Shown here piece by piece: positions 23,440 to 32,727 of a DNA stretch of 46,795 nucleotides. The notes under the pieces are model-generated. The model did not search any database. It was given only the letters and a program-made list of their open reading frames with translations, and was not told where the DNA came from. The translations under genes and the position numbers were made by a program. Position 1 is the first letter of the stretch; the number at the start of each line of letters is the position of its first letter. The stretch covers positions 1-46,795 of the forward strand of contig JAEZUY010000039.1 of the NCBI GenBank assembly GCA_023420895.1, written 5' to 3'. The stretch is from Bacillota bacterium (GTDB lineage Bacteria; Bacillota; Clostridia; Tissierellales; Gottschalkiaceae).

Positions 23440-24648
23440 TTGCTGAAAAATAAAAATATAGTGCTGGGAGTTACAGGCGGAATAGCTGCTTATAAAGCTC
23501 CGGACATAGTGAGCAGACTTATAAAAAAAGGAGCTAAAGTTAAAGTTGTCATGACTGAAGCGGCAGAAAAATTCGTGACTCCTCTCACTTTTCAGACTAT
23601 GTCTCAGAACTATGTAGTATCCGATATGTTTGCAGATATACCTTCATGGGATGTTGAACATATAGCGATTGCGAAAGGGGCTGACCTCTTTCTCATAGCA
23701 CCTGCATCTGCCAATATAATCGGCAAAATAGCAAACGGAATAGCAGACGATATGCTCAGCACGACGGTTATGGCCACAAAAGCGCCAGTAGTGTTTGCGC
23801 CTGCTATGAATACGAATATGTATAAAAATCCTATATTCCAGAAGAATGTGGAAAGCCTTAAAGAGCTGGGATATAGATTCATATCTCCGGCATCAGGCAG
23901 ACTGGCATGCGGAGATACAGGAGAAGGAAAGCTTGAAAGTCCTGAAAATATAATTAAGTATATTGAAGAATTTTTTGAAGAGGAAAATTTGGAGAAGGAT
24001 TTTAAAGGGCTTAAAGCGCTTGTCACTGCAGGACCTACTATAGAAAGAGTAGACCCTGTGAGATATGTGAGCAATAATTCGAGCGGAAAGATGGGCTATG
24101 AGATTGCCAAAGCTCTGAAAAAAAGAGGAGCTGATGTCACTCTCATTTCAGGTCCTGTAAATCTTGAAGCGCCTGAAGGAATAAAGACAGTTTATGCTGA
24201 GAGCACTGACGATATGTTTAAGGCTGTAGAAGCTGAGTTCAGTGATTCAGATATAATCGTGAAAGCAGCGGCGCCGCTCGACTATAAGATAAAATCTTAT
24301 TCAGAAGAGAAGATAAAGAAAGCAGGCGGAGGTCTTATTCTCGAGTTTGAAAGAGCACAGGACATCCTGAAGCATTTCGGAAATCTTAAAAAAGAAAATC
24401 AGACTGTTGTAGGCTTTGCTGCAGAGAGTGAGGATTTGGCTGAAAATGCTAAAAAGAAAATTGAGAAGAAAAATCTCGATTTTATAGTGGCTAATAATAT
24501 AAAATCTGCAGAGACAGGTTTTAAATCAGACTACAACTCAGCAAAGATAATAGACAGAGACGGAAAAGAAACTGATACAGGAAAAGTTACAAAAAGTGAA
24601 CTTGCCGGAATGATACTGGATAAGATAAAAGAAATCAGAAGAGCTTAA
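23440..24648 (+). CDS. coaBC: Bifunctional phosphopantothenoylcysteine decarboxylase/synthetase
   Basis: 402 residues from TTG 23440, five bases after GAGGTG; the frame upstream is within rpoZ. The CoaC half (1 to about 185) is a flavoprotein with GVTGGIAAYKAPDI, APASANIIGKIANGIADD and PAMNTNMY. The CoaB half has VTAGPTIERVDPVRYVSNNSSGKMG in two parts and binds CTP. Together they add cysteine to phosphopantothenate and decarboxylate it in coenzyme A synthesis. The stop codon lies in a terminator stem (24640-24660). Confidence 0.95.
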   Translation: MLKNKNIVLGVTGGIAAYKAPDIVSRLIKKGAKVKVVMTEAAEKFVTPLTFQTMSQNYVVSDMFADIPSWDVEHIAIAKGADLFLIAPASANIIGKIANGIADDMLSTTVMATKAPVVFAPAMNTNMYKNPIFQKNVESLKELGYRFISPASGRLACGDTGEGKLESPENIIKYIEEFFEEENLEKDFKGLKALVTAGPTIERVDPVRYVSNNSSGKMGYEIAKALKKRGADVTLISGPVNLEAPEGIKTVYAESTDDMFKAVEAEFSDSDIIVKAAAPLDYKIKSYSEEKIKKAGGGLILEFERAQDILKHFGNLKKENQTVVGFAAESEDLAENAKKKIEKKNLDFIVANNIKSAETGFKSDYNSAKIIDRDGKETDTGKVTKSELAGMILDKIKEIRRA

Positions 24649-24670
24649 TTTTTAAGCTCTCTATTTTTTT
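24640..24670 (+). terminator. Terminator overlapping the coaBC stop
   Basis: AGAGCTTA (24640-24647) pairs with TAAGCTCT (24653-24660), loop ATTTT, then CTATTTTTTT. Moderate strength. priA may need its own promoter or read-through. Confidence 0.65.
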
Positions 24671-24745
24671 AGCCGGAAAAGGACAGATATTTGAATTCTG
24701 TCTGATGGCTGAATGTCTGAAATGAAACGACAGAGGATGATTCGA

Positions 24746-27187
24746 TTGTCAGAGAAATTATTTGCAAGAATTATAACAGATAATACGAGCAGCGAGCTCG
24801 ACAGAACTTTCACTTATGAGATTCCGGAAAGCTATATTGAAAAAGCGCAGACTGGAATGAGAGTTCTGATTCCATTTGGAAGAGGCAACAGACTTCTGGA
24901 AGGAATAATAATAGAGATAACGGAAGATTTAACCGAAGAGGAAAAATCTTATAAAATAAAACAGATAGAGTATTTTCTCGAGAAGACTCCTTCTCTTACA
25001 AGAGAGCAGCTTGCGATGGTGAGATGGATAAGGAATGAATATCTCTGCAGATATATAGATGTCATAAGAACTATGCTTCCGGCGGGTTTAAGCGTGAAAG
25101 TGAACAAATTTGTAAATGTCCAGAGAGAGATTGAAGCTGAGGGAGAGATATATTCATACCTGAACAAAAGAAAAAGAGTCAGCATGAATTATCTCGAAAA
25201 GAAATTCGGAAAGGAATATCTCAAAAAAAGTCTTGAATTTCTTATAGAAAATGAATATGCGGTTCTTGACGAATCATACGAGCAGGAAGTGAAGAAGAGC
25301 TTTGTGAAAAAAGTCTATAAAAATTATGAAGATGCAGAAGACGTTTTAGATCTTTTGAGTGCAAGAGCTGTCAGGCAGAAAGAGATAATTGAATTTCTGG
25401 AAGAGCATGGTGACGGAATAGAATTCAGCAGACTAACAGGAGAACTCAAAGTTTCATCTTCTTCAATAGACGCTTTAGCTGACAGAAATTTCATAAAGAT
25501 TGAGGAAGAAGAAGAGTACAGAAATCCTGTTAAAAGAGAAATAGAGAAATATGAGAAGCATGTTCTGAACGAAGAACAGGAGAATGCTTTCAAAAAAATA
25601 TCAGATTCTGATGAAAAGGTGTTTTTGCTGAAAGGCGTTACCGGAAGCGGAAAAACGGAAGTCTATCTTCAGCTTATAGAAGAAAATCTGAAGGCCGGAA
25701 AGAATGCCATAGTTCTAGTTCCCGAAATATCTCTCACACCTCAGACACTGGAGAGATTCATAGGAAGATTCGGACAGAGAGTTGCAGTATTTCACAGCAA
25801 GCTTTCTCACGGAGAGAGATATGATGAATGGAGAAAAATGAAAAGAGGCGAAGTTGATATAGTCGTAGGCACAAGATCTGCTATATTCGCGCCTTTTAAA
25901 GATATAGGTCTGATAATAATAGACGAGGAGCATGAAGGGACTTACAAATCTGAACAGAATCCGAAGTATGACACGATAAAGCTTGCAGAGAAGATGACCG
26001 AAGTCTACGGATGCAAACTCGTTCTCGGCTCTGCAACTCCTTCGATTGAAGACTATCACAGAGCAGTTTCAGGCGAGATAGAGCTTCTGGAGCTTAAAAA
26101 CAGAGTCAGAAATATACCTATGCCGAAGATAGACGTCGTGGATATGAGAGATGAGCTGAACAGAGGAAACAAGACTATATTCAGCGGAATGCTATACCAT
26201 GCTGTAAAAGACAGACTGGAGAAGAATGAACAGATAATTCTTTTTTTGAACAGCAGGGGATTTGCAAAGACTGTTAAATGCAGAAAATGCGGATATACTG
26301 TAAAATGTGATTCATGCGATATATGCATGACATACCATGAGGACAAGAACAGAATGATATGTCACTACTGCGGAGAGACGAAGAGGGTTCCGAATACATG
26401 TCCTGAATGCGGAAGCAGGTATATAAAGCATATGGGAATAGGAACTCAGAGGGTTGAGCAGCAGGTGAGAAAGTTCTTCCCTGAAGCCAGAATCGCGAGA
26501 ATGGACGCAGACACTATGAGCAGAAAGGGAAGCTATGAGAAGACTCTGGGAAGAATGAAATCCGGAGACATAGATATCCTCATAGGAACCCAGATGATAA
26601 GCAAGGGTCTTGATTTTCCGAATATAACTCTTGTGGGAATAATACTGGCCGATATATCTCTGAATATACCGGGATATGCTTCGCCGGAGAAGACTTTCCA
26701 GCTTATAACTCAGGTTGCCGGAAGGGCAGGAAGAAGCGATAAAGAAGGAGAAGTCATAGTTCAGACCTACAGTTCGGGGAATTATGCCATAGAAGCTGCG
26801 GAACTTTCCGACTACAAGAAATTCTACATGGACGAGGTCAAGATAAGAAAAGCATTCAGATATCCTCCTTTCTGCGAACTTATAGATATAACAGTTTCAG
26901 GAACTGACGAGCAGAAGACTTATCAGGCCGCAGAAAAACTTTCAGGTTTAATAAAGAAGGATTATTCTGAAAACAGGCTTTTCAGCCAGACTGAAATATC
27001 AGGCGCAAATAATGCCTGCATATACAGAGTTAAAAACAGATTCAGATTTAAAATTCTCATAAAGACAGATGAAAAAGAAAAGAAATTTATAAAAGAAATT
27101 GTGAGGAAATACTGTATTGATAAGAAAGTTAATTTCAATTCTGATATAATAGTAAGTGTGGACATCGGTCCGCGATTTATTTTATAG
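24746..27187 (+). CDS. priA: Primosomal protein N' (replication-restart helicase PriA)
   Basis: 813 residues from TTG 24746 (AGAGG nine bases upstream), giving SEKLFARIITDNTSSELDRTFTY like PriA N-termini; an ATG at 24713 has no ribosome site. N-terminal 3'-DNA-end-binding domain, winged helix, P-loop GVTGSGKTEVYL (about 297), the DEEH box, and a zinc region with eight cysteines (CRKCGYTVKCDSC, CHYC, CPECG). It closes with helicase motifs GTQMISKGLDF and QVAGRAGR. Reloads the replisome at stalled forks. It precedes def-fmt as in Bacillus. Confidence 0.95.
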   Translation: MSEKLFARIITDNTSSELDRTFTYEIPESYIEKAQTGMRVLIPFGRGNRLLEGIIIEITEDLTEEEKSYKIKQIEYFLEKTPSLTREQLAMVRWIRNEYLCRYIDVIRTMLPAGLSVKVNKFVNVQREIEAEGEIYSYLNKRKRVSMNYLEKKFGKEYLKKSLEFLIENEYAVLDESYEQEVKKSFVKKVYKNYEDAEDVLDLLSARAVRQKEIIEFLEEHGDGIEFSRLTGELKVSSSSIDALADRNFIKIEEEEEYRNPVKREIEKYEKHVLNEEQENAFKKISDSDEKVFLLKGVTGSGKTEVYLQLIEENLKAGKNAIVLVPEISLTPQTLERFIGRFGQRVAVFHSKLSHGERYDEWRKMKRGEVDIVVGTRSAIFAPFKDIGLIIIDEEHEGTYKSEQNPKYDTIKLAEKMTEVYGCKLVLGSATPSIEDYHRAVSGEIELLELKNRVRNIPMPKIDVVDMRDELNRGNKTIFSGMLYHAVKDRLEKNEQIILFLNSRGFAKTVKCRKCGYTVKCDSCDICMTYHEDKNRMICHYCGETKRVPNTCPECGSRYIKHMGIGTQRVEQQVRKFFPEARIARMDADTMSRKGSYEKTLGRMKSGDIDILIGTQMISKGLDFPNITLVGIILADISLNIPGYASPEKTFQLITQVAGRAGRSDKEGEVIVQTYSSGNYAIEAAELSDYKKFYMDEVKIRKAFRYPPFCELIDITVSGTDEQKTYQAAEKLSGLIKKDYSENRLFSQTEISGANNACIYRVKNRFRFKILIKTDEKEKKFIKEIVRKYCIDKKVNFNSDIIVSVDIGPRFIL

Positions 27188-27197
27188 AGGTGATTTT

Positions 27198-27644
27198 ATG
27201 GCATTAAGAAAGATAAGAGTTGAGGGAGATCCTCTACTAAGAAAGAAAAGCAGAGAAATAGAAGAAGTAAACGATAGAATAAAAGTTCTTGCTCAGGATA
27301 TGCTTGAAACTATGGAAGCGGCTGAAGGTGTAGGTCTTGCAGCTCCGCAGATAGGCATATTAAAGAGACTTATAGTAATAGATATCGGTCAAGGACCGAT
27401 GGCGTGTGTAAATCCTGTGATAGTTGATAAATCAGGTGAAGAAATAGATGAAGAGGGATGCCTCAGTGTTCCGGGAAAGAGCGGAAAAGTTTTAAGACCG
27501 CATAAAGTCATAGTGGAATATGAAGATTTAGAAGGAAATGAAGTTGGAATAGAGGCAGAAGGTCTTCTTGCAAGAGTTTTCTGTCATGAGATAGACCACT
27601 TAGACGGAATTCTTTATATAGATAAACTTGTTGAAGAAGAATAA
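27198..27644 (+). CDS. def: Peptide deformylase
   Basis: 148 residues from ATG 27198 behind GAGGTGATT; an in-frame start inside priA is rejected. All three metal-site motifs are present: GVGLAAPQ, EEGCLSVPG (Cys ligand) and HEIDHLDG (two His ligands and catalytic Glu). Removes N-formyl groups from new proteins. It lies 21 bases before fmt, which adds the formyl group, so the two act at opposite ends of one cycle. Confidence 0.97.
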   Translation: MALRKIRVEGDPLLRKKSREIEEVNDRIKVLAQDMLETMEAAEGVGLAAPQIGILKRLIVIDIGQGPMACVNPVIVDKSGEEIDEEGCLSVPGKSGKVLRPHKVIVEYEDLEGNEVGIEAEGLLARVFCHEIDHLDGILYIDKLVEEE

Positions 27645-27665
27645 TAAGAAATTAGATAGGATGAT

Positions 27666-28595
27666 ATGATGAAAGTCATTTTTATGGGAACACCCGATTT
27701 TGCAGTTCCTACTCTTGAAAGAATTGCAGAAGACGGCCATGATATAAAATTGGTGATAACACAGCAGGACAAAAAAAGAGGAAGAGGAAAAAAGCTTCAG
27801 TTCACACCTGTAAAAGAGAAGGCAGCAGAACTCGGAATAGATGTTTATCAGCCTGAAAATGTGAACAGCGAAGAAAGCATAGAAAAGATAAGAGAAGCAG
27901 ATCCGGATGTCATAGTAGTTGTGGCCTACGGACAGATAATGAAAAAGGATATTTTAGATATGCCGAAATACGGATGCCTGAATGTTCATGCATCTCTCCT
28001 TCCTAAATACAGAGGAGCCGCTCCTATAAACTGGGTTATAATAAACGGAGAAAAGAAGAGCGGAAACACTATAATGAGAATGAACGAAGGACTCGATACC
28101 GGCAATATGATAAGCAAATCTGAAATTGAAATAGGAAGAGATATGAATGCCGGAGAGCTTCATGACATTCTCATGGCTGACGGAGCAGAACTGCTTTCTG
28201 GAACTCTTAAAAATCTAGAAAAAGAGAATATAGAAGGCGAAGTTCAGGACGATTCTTTATCATGTTACGCTCCGATGATGGATAAATCGCTTGGCAGGAT
28301 AGACTGGGAAAAGTCTAATGAGGATATATTCAATCTCATCAGAGGAACTCAGCCATGGCCTGGAAGCTTTTTCGACTATAACGGAGAAACTGTAAAGGTC
28401 AAGAAAGCGGAAGTTTCAGATAAAAAATTGGACAAGGAGCCGGGAACTATAATATCTGTCGACAATAGCGGAATTGCTGTTGCGGCTGGAGAGGGAGTCA
28501 TAGTCCTCAAAGAAATTCAGTTTCCGGGAAAAAGAGCTATGTCTGTAGAAGACTATCTGAGAGGAAATGAAATCGAAAAGACGGTTTTAAGATAG
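27666..28595 (+). CDS. fmt: Methionyl-tRNA formyltransferase
   Basis: 309 residues. VIFMGTPDFAVPTL at the N-terminus, the formyl-THF site HASLLPKYRGAAPINW, and a C-terminal OB-like tRNA-binding domain. It formylates initiator Met-tRNA with 10-formyl-THF. ATG 27666 and 27669 are tandem; the first is used, after AGATAGG. Same transcript as def and the following metalloprotease (10-base gap). Confidence 0.96.
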   Translation: MMKVIFMGTPDFAVPTLERIAEDGHDIKLVITQQDKKRGRGKKLQFTPVKEKAAELGIDVYQPENVNSEESIEKIREADPDVIVVVAYGQIMKKDILDMPKYGCLNVHASLLPKYRGAAPINWVIINGEKKSGNTIMRMNEGLDTGNMISKSEIEIGRDMNAGELHDILMADGAELLSGTLKNLEKENIEGEVQDDSLSCYAPMMDKSLGRIDWEKSNEDIFNLIRGTQPWPGSFFDYNGETVKVKKAEVSDKKLDKEPGTIISVDNSGIAVAAGEGVIVLKEIQFPGKRAMSVEDYLRGNEIEKTVLR

Positions 28596-28605
28596 GGGTG
28601 ATAGA

Positions 28606-29280
28606 ATGGACTATTATACATTAGGATGGATTGTGATAATAATAGCGATGGTTCTGTCGTTTTATTCACAGTCCAAGATAAAGAGCACATTCGAATCGTA
28701 CAGCAGAGTGTATTCTAAGAGCGGAGTGACGGGAGCTCAAGCTGCAAGAATGCTCCTTGACAGACATGGACTCAATCATGTGCCTATAGAGCTTGTCAGA
28801 GGCCAGCTTACGGACCATTACGATCCGTCTGACAGAATACTGAGACTTTCAGAGCCTGTTTACGGAAGCAACTCTATAGCTGCTATAGGAGTTGCCGCGC
28901 ATGAAGTCGGACATGCTATACAGCATCAGAACAGCTATGCTCCGCTTTCTATAAGAAATGCGATATTTCCTGTTGTAGCTTTCAGTTCAAAAGCAGCGAT
29001 TCCTATGATACTTATAGGGATGTTGATAGGATTTGCGGGTCTTATAGATCTTGGAATAATAGTTTTTGCGGCGACAGTGTTCTTTCAGTTAATTACGCTT
29101 CCAGTTGAATTTGATGCCAGCGGGAGAGCTATTAGCGAGCTTCAGAACGGAATAATTCCGGCAGACGAGATAAAGCCGGTTAAAAAAGTTCTGAGAGCTG
29201 CTGCGCTTACTTATGTAGCTGCGGCATTAGTTTCAATAGGAACTCTTCTGAGATTTATAGGAATGAGAAGAAGAGACTAA
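28606..29280 (+). CDS. Zinc-dependent membrane protease, YugP family
   Basis: 224 residues. An N-terminal membrane helix, then AAHEVGHAIQH (zinc-binding HExxH at 99-103), two further hydrophobic helices (about 124-165), and LPVEFDASGRA with the likely third ligand region. YugP-type peptidases are widespread in Firmicutes and lack a known substrate. Start ATG 28606 after AGGGGTGAT. It lies between fmt and rsmB, and a terminator follows. Confidence 0.88.
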   Translation: MDYYTLGWIVIIIAMVLSFYSQSKIKSTFESYSRVYSKSGVTGAQAARMLLDRHGLNHVPIELVRGQLTDHYDPSDRILRLSEPVYGSNSIAAIGVAAHEVGHAIQHQNSYAPLSIRNAIFPVVAFSSKAAIPMILIGMLIGFAGLIDLGIIVFAATVFFQLITLPVEFDASGRAISELQNGIIPADEIKPVKKVLRAAALTYVAAALVSIGTLLRFIGMRRRD

Positions 29281-29314
29281 TTTCTGAAGTCAGTTTTAAT
29301 ATTGAGATAATTAT

Positions 29315-29340
29315 CCCCTCGGAAAAACCGGGGGGTTTTG
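29315..29340 (+). terminator. Rho-independent terminator
   Basis: CCCCTCGG (29315-29322), loop AAAAA, CCGGGGGG (29328-29335, one G-U), then TTTTG. It ends the priA-def-fmt-yugP transcript. Confidence 0.75.
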
Positions 29341-29407
29341 CATTTTACAGATTACTCCAGATTCTGATTTAAGAATCGGAAGTGACAGAATACCGGGCGG
29401 TGAAAAA

Positions 29408-30751
29408 ATGAAGATAAATGTTAGAGACAGAGCTTTTAAAGCTCTCAAAGACATATTTATAAATAAGAGCTACTCTAATCTGGCTGCTATAAAATACAGC
29501 AGAGATTTAGACGGAAGAGAGAAGGCTTTTTTAAGAGAACTCATGTACGGAACTCTTGAAAACAGCATTTATTATGAGTGGATAATTTCGAAGTTTTCAA
29601 AGATAAAGATGAAAAAGATAGATGAAGATGTGAAAATAATAATGAAGACGGCCATACATCAGATTCTCTGTCTGGACAGAATTCCGGACTCAGCTGCAGT
29701 AAATGAGGCTGTAAAGCTGGTAGGAAAGTATTCAAACAGAGGCGCTAAAGGATTTGCAAACGGAGTTCTCAGAAGCATATCCAGAAAGAAAGACAGTCTT
29801 CCTGAAATAAGCAGGAAAGACACGGCGGAATATCTTTCAGTCAGATATTCATATCAGAAATGGATGATAAAGATGTGGATAGACGATTATGGCGCAGAAT
29901 TTACAGAAGAACTGTGCAGGGCGAATAATGAGCGCCACTATATGAATATAAGAGTTAACGGTCTTAAAGCGGAAGCTGAAGATATTGAAAGATTTCTTTC
30001 TGAAAACGGATATGAATTCGAAAAATCTGAGTATTCGGACATGTCTTATAAAATAGAAAATCCTTCGGGGCTTGTAGACAGTGAAATTTACAGAGACGGA
30101 AAAATAGATATTCAGGATATAACTTCAGTGATGGCGGCAGAAGCGCTGAGTCCGAAGCCGGGTGAAAATATACTCGACATATGTGCGGCGCCAGGCGGGA
30201 AGACAGGCTGTTTAGCAGATCTTATGGATAACAGAGGAAGTATTTCAGCAAGAGATATATATGAGAACAAGATTTCTCAGATTGAAGATAAGATGAAGAG
30301 ACTGGGAGTCTCATGTGTTAAAGCTGAAACTGGAGATGCTGAAGTTTTCAGAGAAGAAAATACAGAAAAATGGGACAGATGTCTTGCAGATGTTCCATGT
30401 TCAGCCTTGGGACTTATAAGAAATAAGCCGGAGATAAAGTATTTCAGAACTGAAGAATCTATGGAACTTTTTCCTGAAACTCAGATGAATATACTTAAAA
30501 ATGCATCAGAGTATGTTGAAAAAGGCGGTACACTCGTATACAGCACATGCAGCATAAACAGAAGGGAAAATGAAGAGCTTGTTAAAAGATTTCTTGAAGA
30601 AAATCCTGAGTTTGAACTTTCTGATTTCAGTTCAGATATAAAAAAGAGCATAATATCTGATGACGCTGAAAAAGGAATGATTCAGTTTTTCCCTAATGTT
30701 CACGGAACGAACGGATTTTTTATAGCTAAAATGAAAAAGAATGAAAATTAA
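29408..30751 (+). CDS. rsmB: 16S rRNA m5C967 methyltransferase
   Basis: 447 residues. An N-terminal NusB-like RNA-binding domain (about 1-135) is followed by the SAM-dependent methyltransferase domain with DICAAPGGKTGCLADLM, DVPCSALGLIRNKPEI (PC motif) and STCSINRREN (catalytic TC motif). Methylates C967 of 16S rRNA. Start ATG 29408 behind GGCGGTGA. It has an intergenic gap of 171 bases before rlmN rather than the usual tight coupling. Confidence 0.95.
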   Translation: MKINVRDRAFKALKDIFINKSYSNLAAIKYSRDLDGREKAFLRELMYGTLENSIYYEWIISKFSKIKMKKIDEDVKIIMKTAIHQILCLDRIPDSAAVNEAVKLVGKYSNRGAKGFANGVLRSISRKKDSLPEISRKDTAEYLSVRYSYQKWMIKMWIDDYGAEFTEELCRANNERHYMNIRVNGLKAEAEDIERFLSENGYEFEKSEYSDMSYKIENPSGLVDSEIYRDGKIDIQDITSVMAAEALSPKPGENILDICAAPGGKTGCLADLMDNRGSISARDIYENKISQIEDKMKRLGVSCVKAETGDAEVFREENTEKWDRCLADVPCSALGLIRNKPEIKYFRTEESMELFPETQMNILKNASEYVEKGGTLVYSTCSINRRENEELVKRFLEENPEFELSDFSSDIKKSIISDDAEKGMIQFFPNVHGTNGFFIAKMKKNEN

Positions 30752-30771
30752 AAACAGCAATATGAAGGAAG

Positions 30772-30850
30772 CCCTCAGTATCAAAAGATATAAAAAGTTA
30801 ATAATCTGACTGTAAGCAGACAATACAGACGATTAAAGGGAAAATGAGGG
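30772..30850 (+). other. Gap between rsmB and rlmN with distant inverted repeat
   Basis: CCCTCA (30772-30777) and TGAGGG (30845-30850) could enclose a 79-base fold containing a small hairpin TCTG/CAGA. No T-run follows. The meaning is unclear and the pairing is short. Confidence 0.25.
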
Positions 30851-30891
30851 ACTAAACGCTGTGCAAAACTAGTTAAATAAGGATATAAATG

Positions 30892-30900
30892 TGATATAAT
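30892..30900 (+). promoter_or_regulatory. Extended -10 promoter (TGATATAAT) for rlmN
   Basis: TG-A-TATAAT, 22 bases before rlmN; -35 not visible. It would start the rlmN-prpC-prkC-rsgA-rpe-thiN transcript. Confidence 0.5.
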
Positions 30901-30922
30901 AATATCTTAGGAGGAGAGGCTT

Positions 30923-31954
30923 ATGACAGATTTAAAATCACTAGATATAGAAGAACTCACTTCCTTAATACTTCAATTAGGTGAAAAGAAGTTTAGAGCG
31001 GATCAGATTTATCAGGCCATTCATAAAAATATGGCAGAGGATATAGACGATCTGACTACTTTATCTAAGAAATTCAGAGAAAAGCTTAAAGAAGATTACA
31101 AAATAGTTAATATAAAAATAGCTAAAAAGCTAGAGTCTAGACTGGATGATACTAAAAAGTATCTGTTCCTGCTGGAAGACGGCCATGTTATTGAAAGCGT
31201 TTTTATGAAATATAGACATGGGAATACGGTCTGCATATCTACACAGGTAGGATGCAGAATGGGATGCTCTTTCTGCGCATCTACAAAAAGAGGACTCGTG
31301 AGAAATCTCACGGCTGGAGAAATTCTAAGCCAGGTTTATTCGATTCAGAAAGATACTGGAGAAAGAATTTCCAATATAGTTCTTATGGGAAGCGGAGAAC
31401 CGCTGGACAATTATGAAAATGTTTTAAAATTTCTGGAAATAATAAACAGCGAGAAAGGACAGAATATAAGCTATAGAAATATAACTCTCTCTACATGCGG
31501 AGTTACTGATAGAATTTACGATCTTGCAGATTTAGGCAGACCTTTAAATCTTGCAATATCTCTTCACAATCCTTTCGATTCAGAAAGACGGGAGATAATG
31601 CCTTCGGCAAAAAGATATTCTATAGAAGATATTCTCAAAGCCTGCAAATACTACAATGAAAAGACAGGCAGAAGAATAACTTTTGAATATACGCTTATAG
31701 ACGGAGAAAATGATTCTCCGCGCCACGCTGAAAAGCTGTCACAGCTGTGTTCAGGACTGAACTGTCATGTAAACCTCATACCGCTGAACGATGTGAAAGA
31801 ATATGATAAGGTAAAGTCTAAAAGCAGTTCCATTCAGAAATTCAAGAAAACATTGGACAGACTTGGAGTTAATTCAACTATAAGAAGGGAACTCGGATCA
31901 GATATAAGCGCTGCTTGCGGTCAGCTTAGAATCGACTTTATGGAAGAAGAATAG
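30923..31954 (+). CDS. rlmN: Dual-specificity 23S rRNA A2503 / tRNA A37 C2-methyltransferase (radical SAM)
   Basis: 343 residues. Radical-SAM cluster motif CRMGCSFC (C111, C115, C118), GSGEPLDNYENVLKF, and the conserved second cysteine in DISAACGQLR near residue 335, which becomes methylated during catalysis. Acts on adenine 2503 in the peptidyl-transferase centre. ATG 30923 after AGGAGGAG. First gene of the rlmN-prpC-prkC-rsgA-rpe-thiN run. Confidence 0.96.
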   Translation: MTDLKSLDIEELTSLILQLGEKKFRADQIYQAIHKNMAEDIDDLTTLSKKFREKLKEDYKIVNIKIAKKLESRLDDTKKYLFLLEDGHVIESVFMKYRHGNTVCISTQVGCRMGCSFCASTKRGLVRNLTAGEILSQVYSIQKDTGERISNIVLMGSGEPLDNYENVLKFLEIINSEKGQNISYRNITLSTCGVTDRIYDLADLGRPLNLAISLHNPFDSERREIMPSAKRYSIEDILKACKYYNEKTGRRITFEYTLIDGENDSPRHAEKLSQLCSGLNCHVNLIPLNDVKEYDKVKSKSSSIQKFKKTLDRLGVNSTIRRELGSDISAACGQLRIDFMEEE

Positions 31955-31975
31955 ACTTTTTAGTGAGGTGATTAG

Positions 31976-32713
31976 ATGGAAGTTTTTGCATACACAGATA
32001 CAGGAGTATCCAGAGAAGAAAATCAGGATGCATACTACTACTGCCAGGGAGAAGTATCTCTGTACATGGTGGCTGACGGAATGGGCGGTCACAGAGACGG
32101 AGAATTTGCAAGCAATCTGACAGCGTATACTATAGAAAACTGTTTCGATGAGCATTATGAAGAGCTCGCAGCAGGAAAACTCCCGATTCCGAAATTCATA
32201 AATCAGGCTGTTCAGAAAGCAAACAGCGAGATATTCAGTTTTTCTAAAAAAGATATAGAAGACGGAGGAACTATGGGTACGACTGCAGTGATTCTCGTTA
32301 CAAAAGGAGACAGAGCCTATATAGGACACGTAGGAGACAGCAGAGCGTATCTTGTGAGAGACGGAGAACTGCAAAAACTTACGACAGACCATTCTCTAGT
32401 GGAAATGCTCATCCGATCGGGAAGTATAACTGAAGAGGAAGCTAAGACGCATCCACAGAGAAATATAATAACGAGAGCAGTTGGGACGAATGAAAAGATA
32501 GAAGTTGATATAAAAAGCTTCGATTTAAAAAAGGGGGATATAGTATTCCTCACTTCAGACGGACTTCATGGAGTTTTAAGTGAAGATTATATAATAGACA
32601 AGATAAATGAAACGCCGGAAGATCTGGACGGAGTCTGCAAAGATCTTATTTACGAAGCGAACGAGTTAGGCGGACCTGACAATATAACGATTTTAATGAC
32701 TAAAAAAAGTTAG
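31976..32713 (+). CDS. prpC: PP2C-type Ser/Thr protein phosphatase PrpC
   Basis: 245 residues. Metal-binding PP2C motifs: DTGVSREENQDAYYY near the start, VADGMGGHRDGE, GTTAVILV, GHVGDSRAYLV, and GGPDNITIL at the C-terminus. It dephosphorylates the targets of the adjacent kinase. ATG 31976 after GAGGTGATT. Its stop is 14 bases before prkC, the standard pairing. Confidence 0.96.
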   Translation: MEVFAYTDTGVSREENQDAYYYCQGEVSLYMVADGMGGHRDGEFASNLTAYTIENCFDEHYEELAAGKLPIPKFINQAVQKANSEIFSFSKKDIEDGGTMGTTAVILVTKGDRAYIGHVGDSRAYLVRDGELQKLTTDHSLVEMLIRSGSITEEEAKTHPQRNIITRAVGTNEKIEVDIKSFDLKKGDIVFLTSDGLHGVLSEDYIIDKINETPEDLDGVCKDLIYEANELGGPDNITILMTKKS

Positions 32714-32727
32714 GCAGGTGAATTGTA

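Noticed and set aside
24713..24745. ATG 24713 as the priA start
   Set aside because: No ribosome site precedes it; TTG 24746 has AGAGG at good spacing and gives the usual PriA N-terminus.
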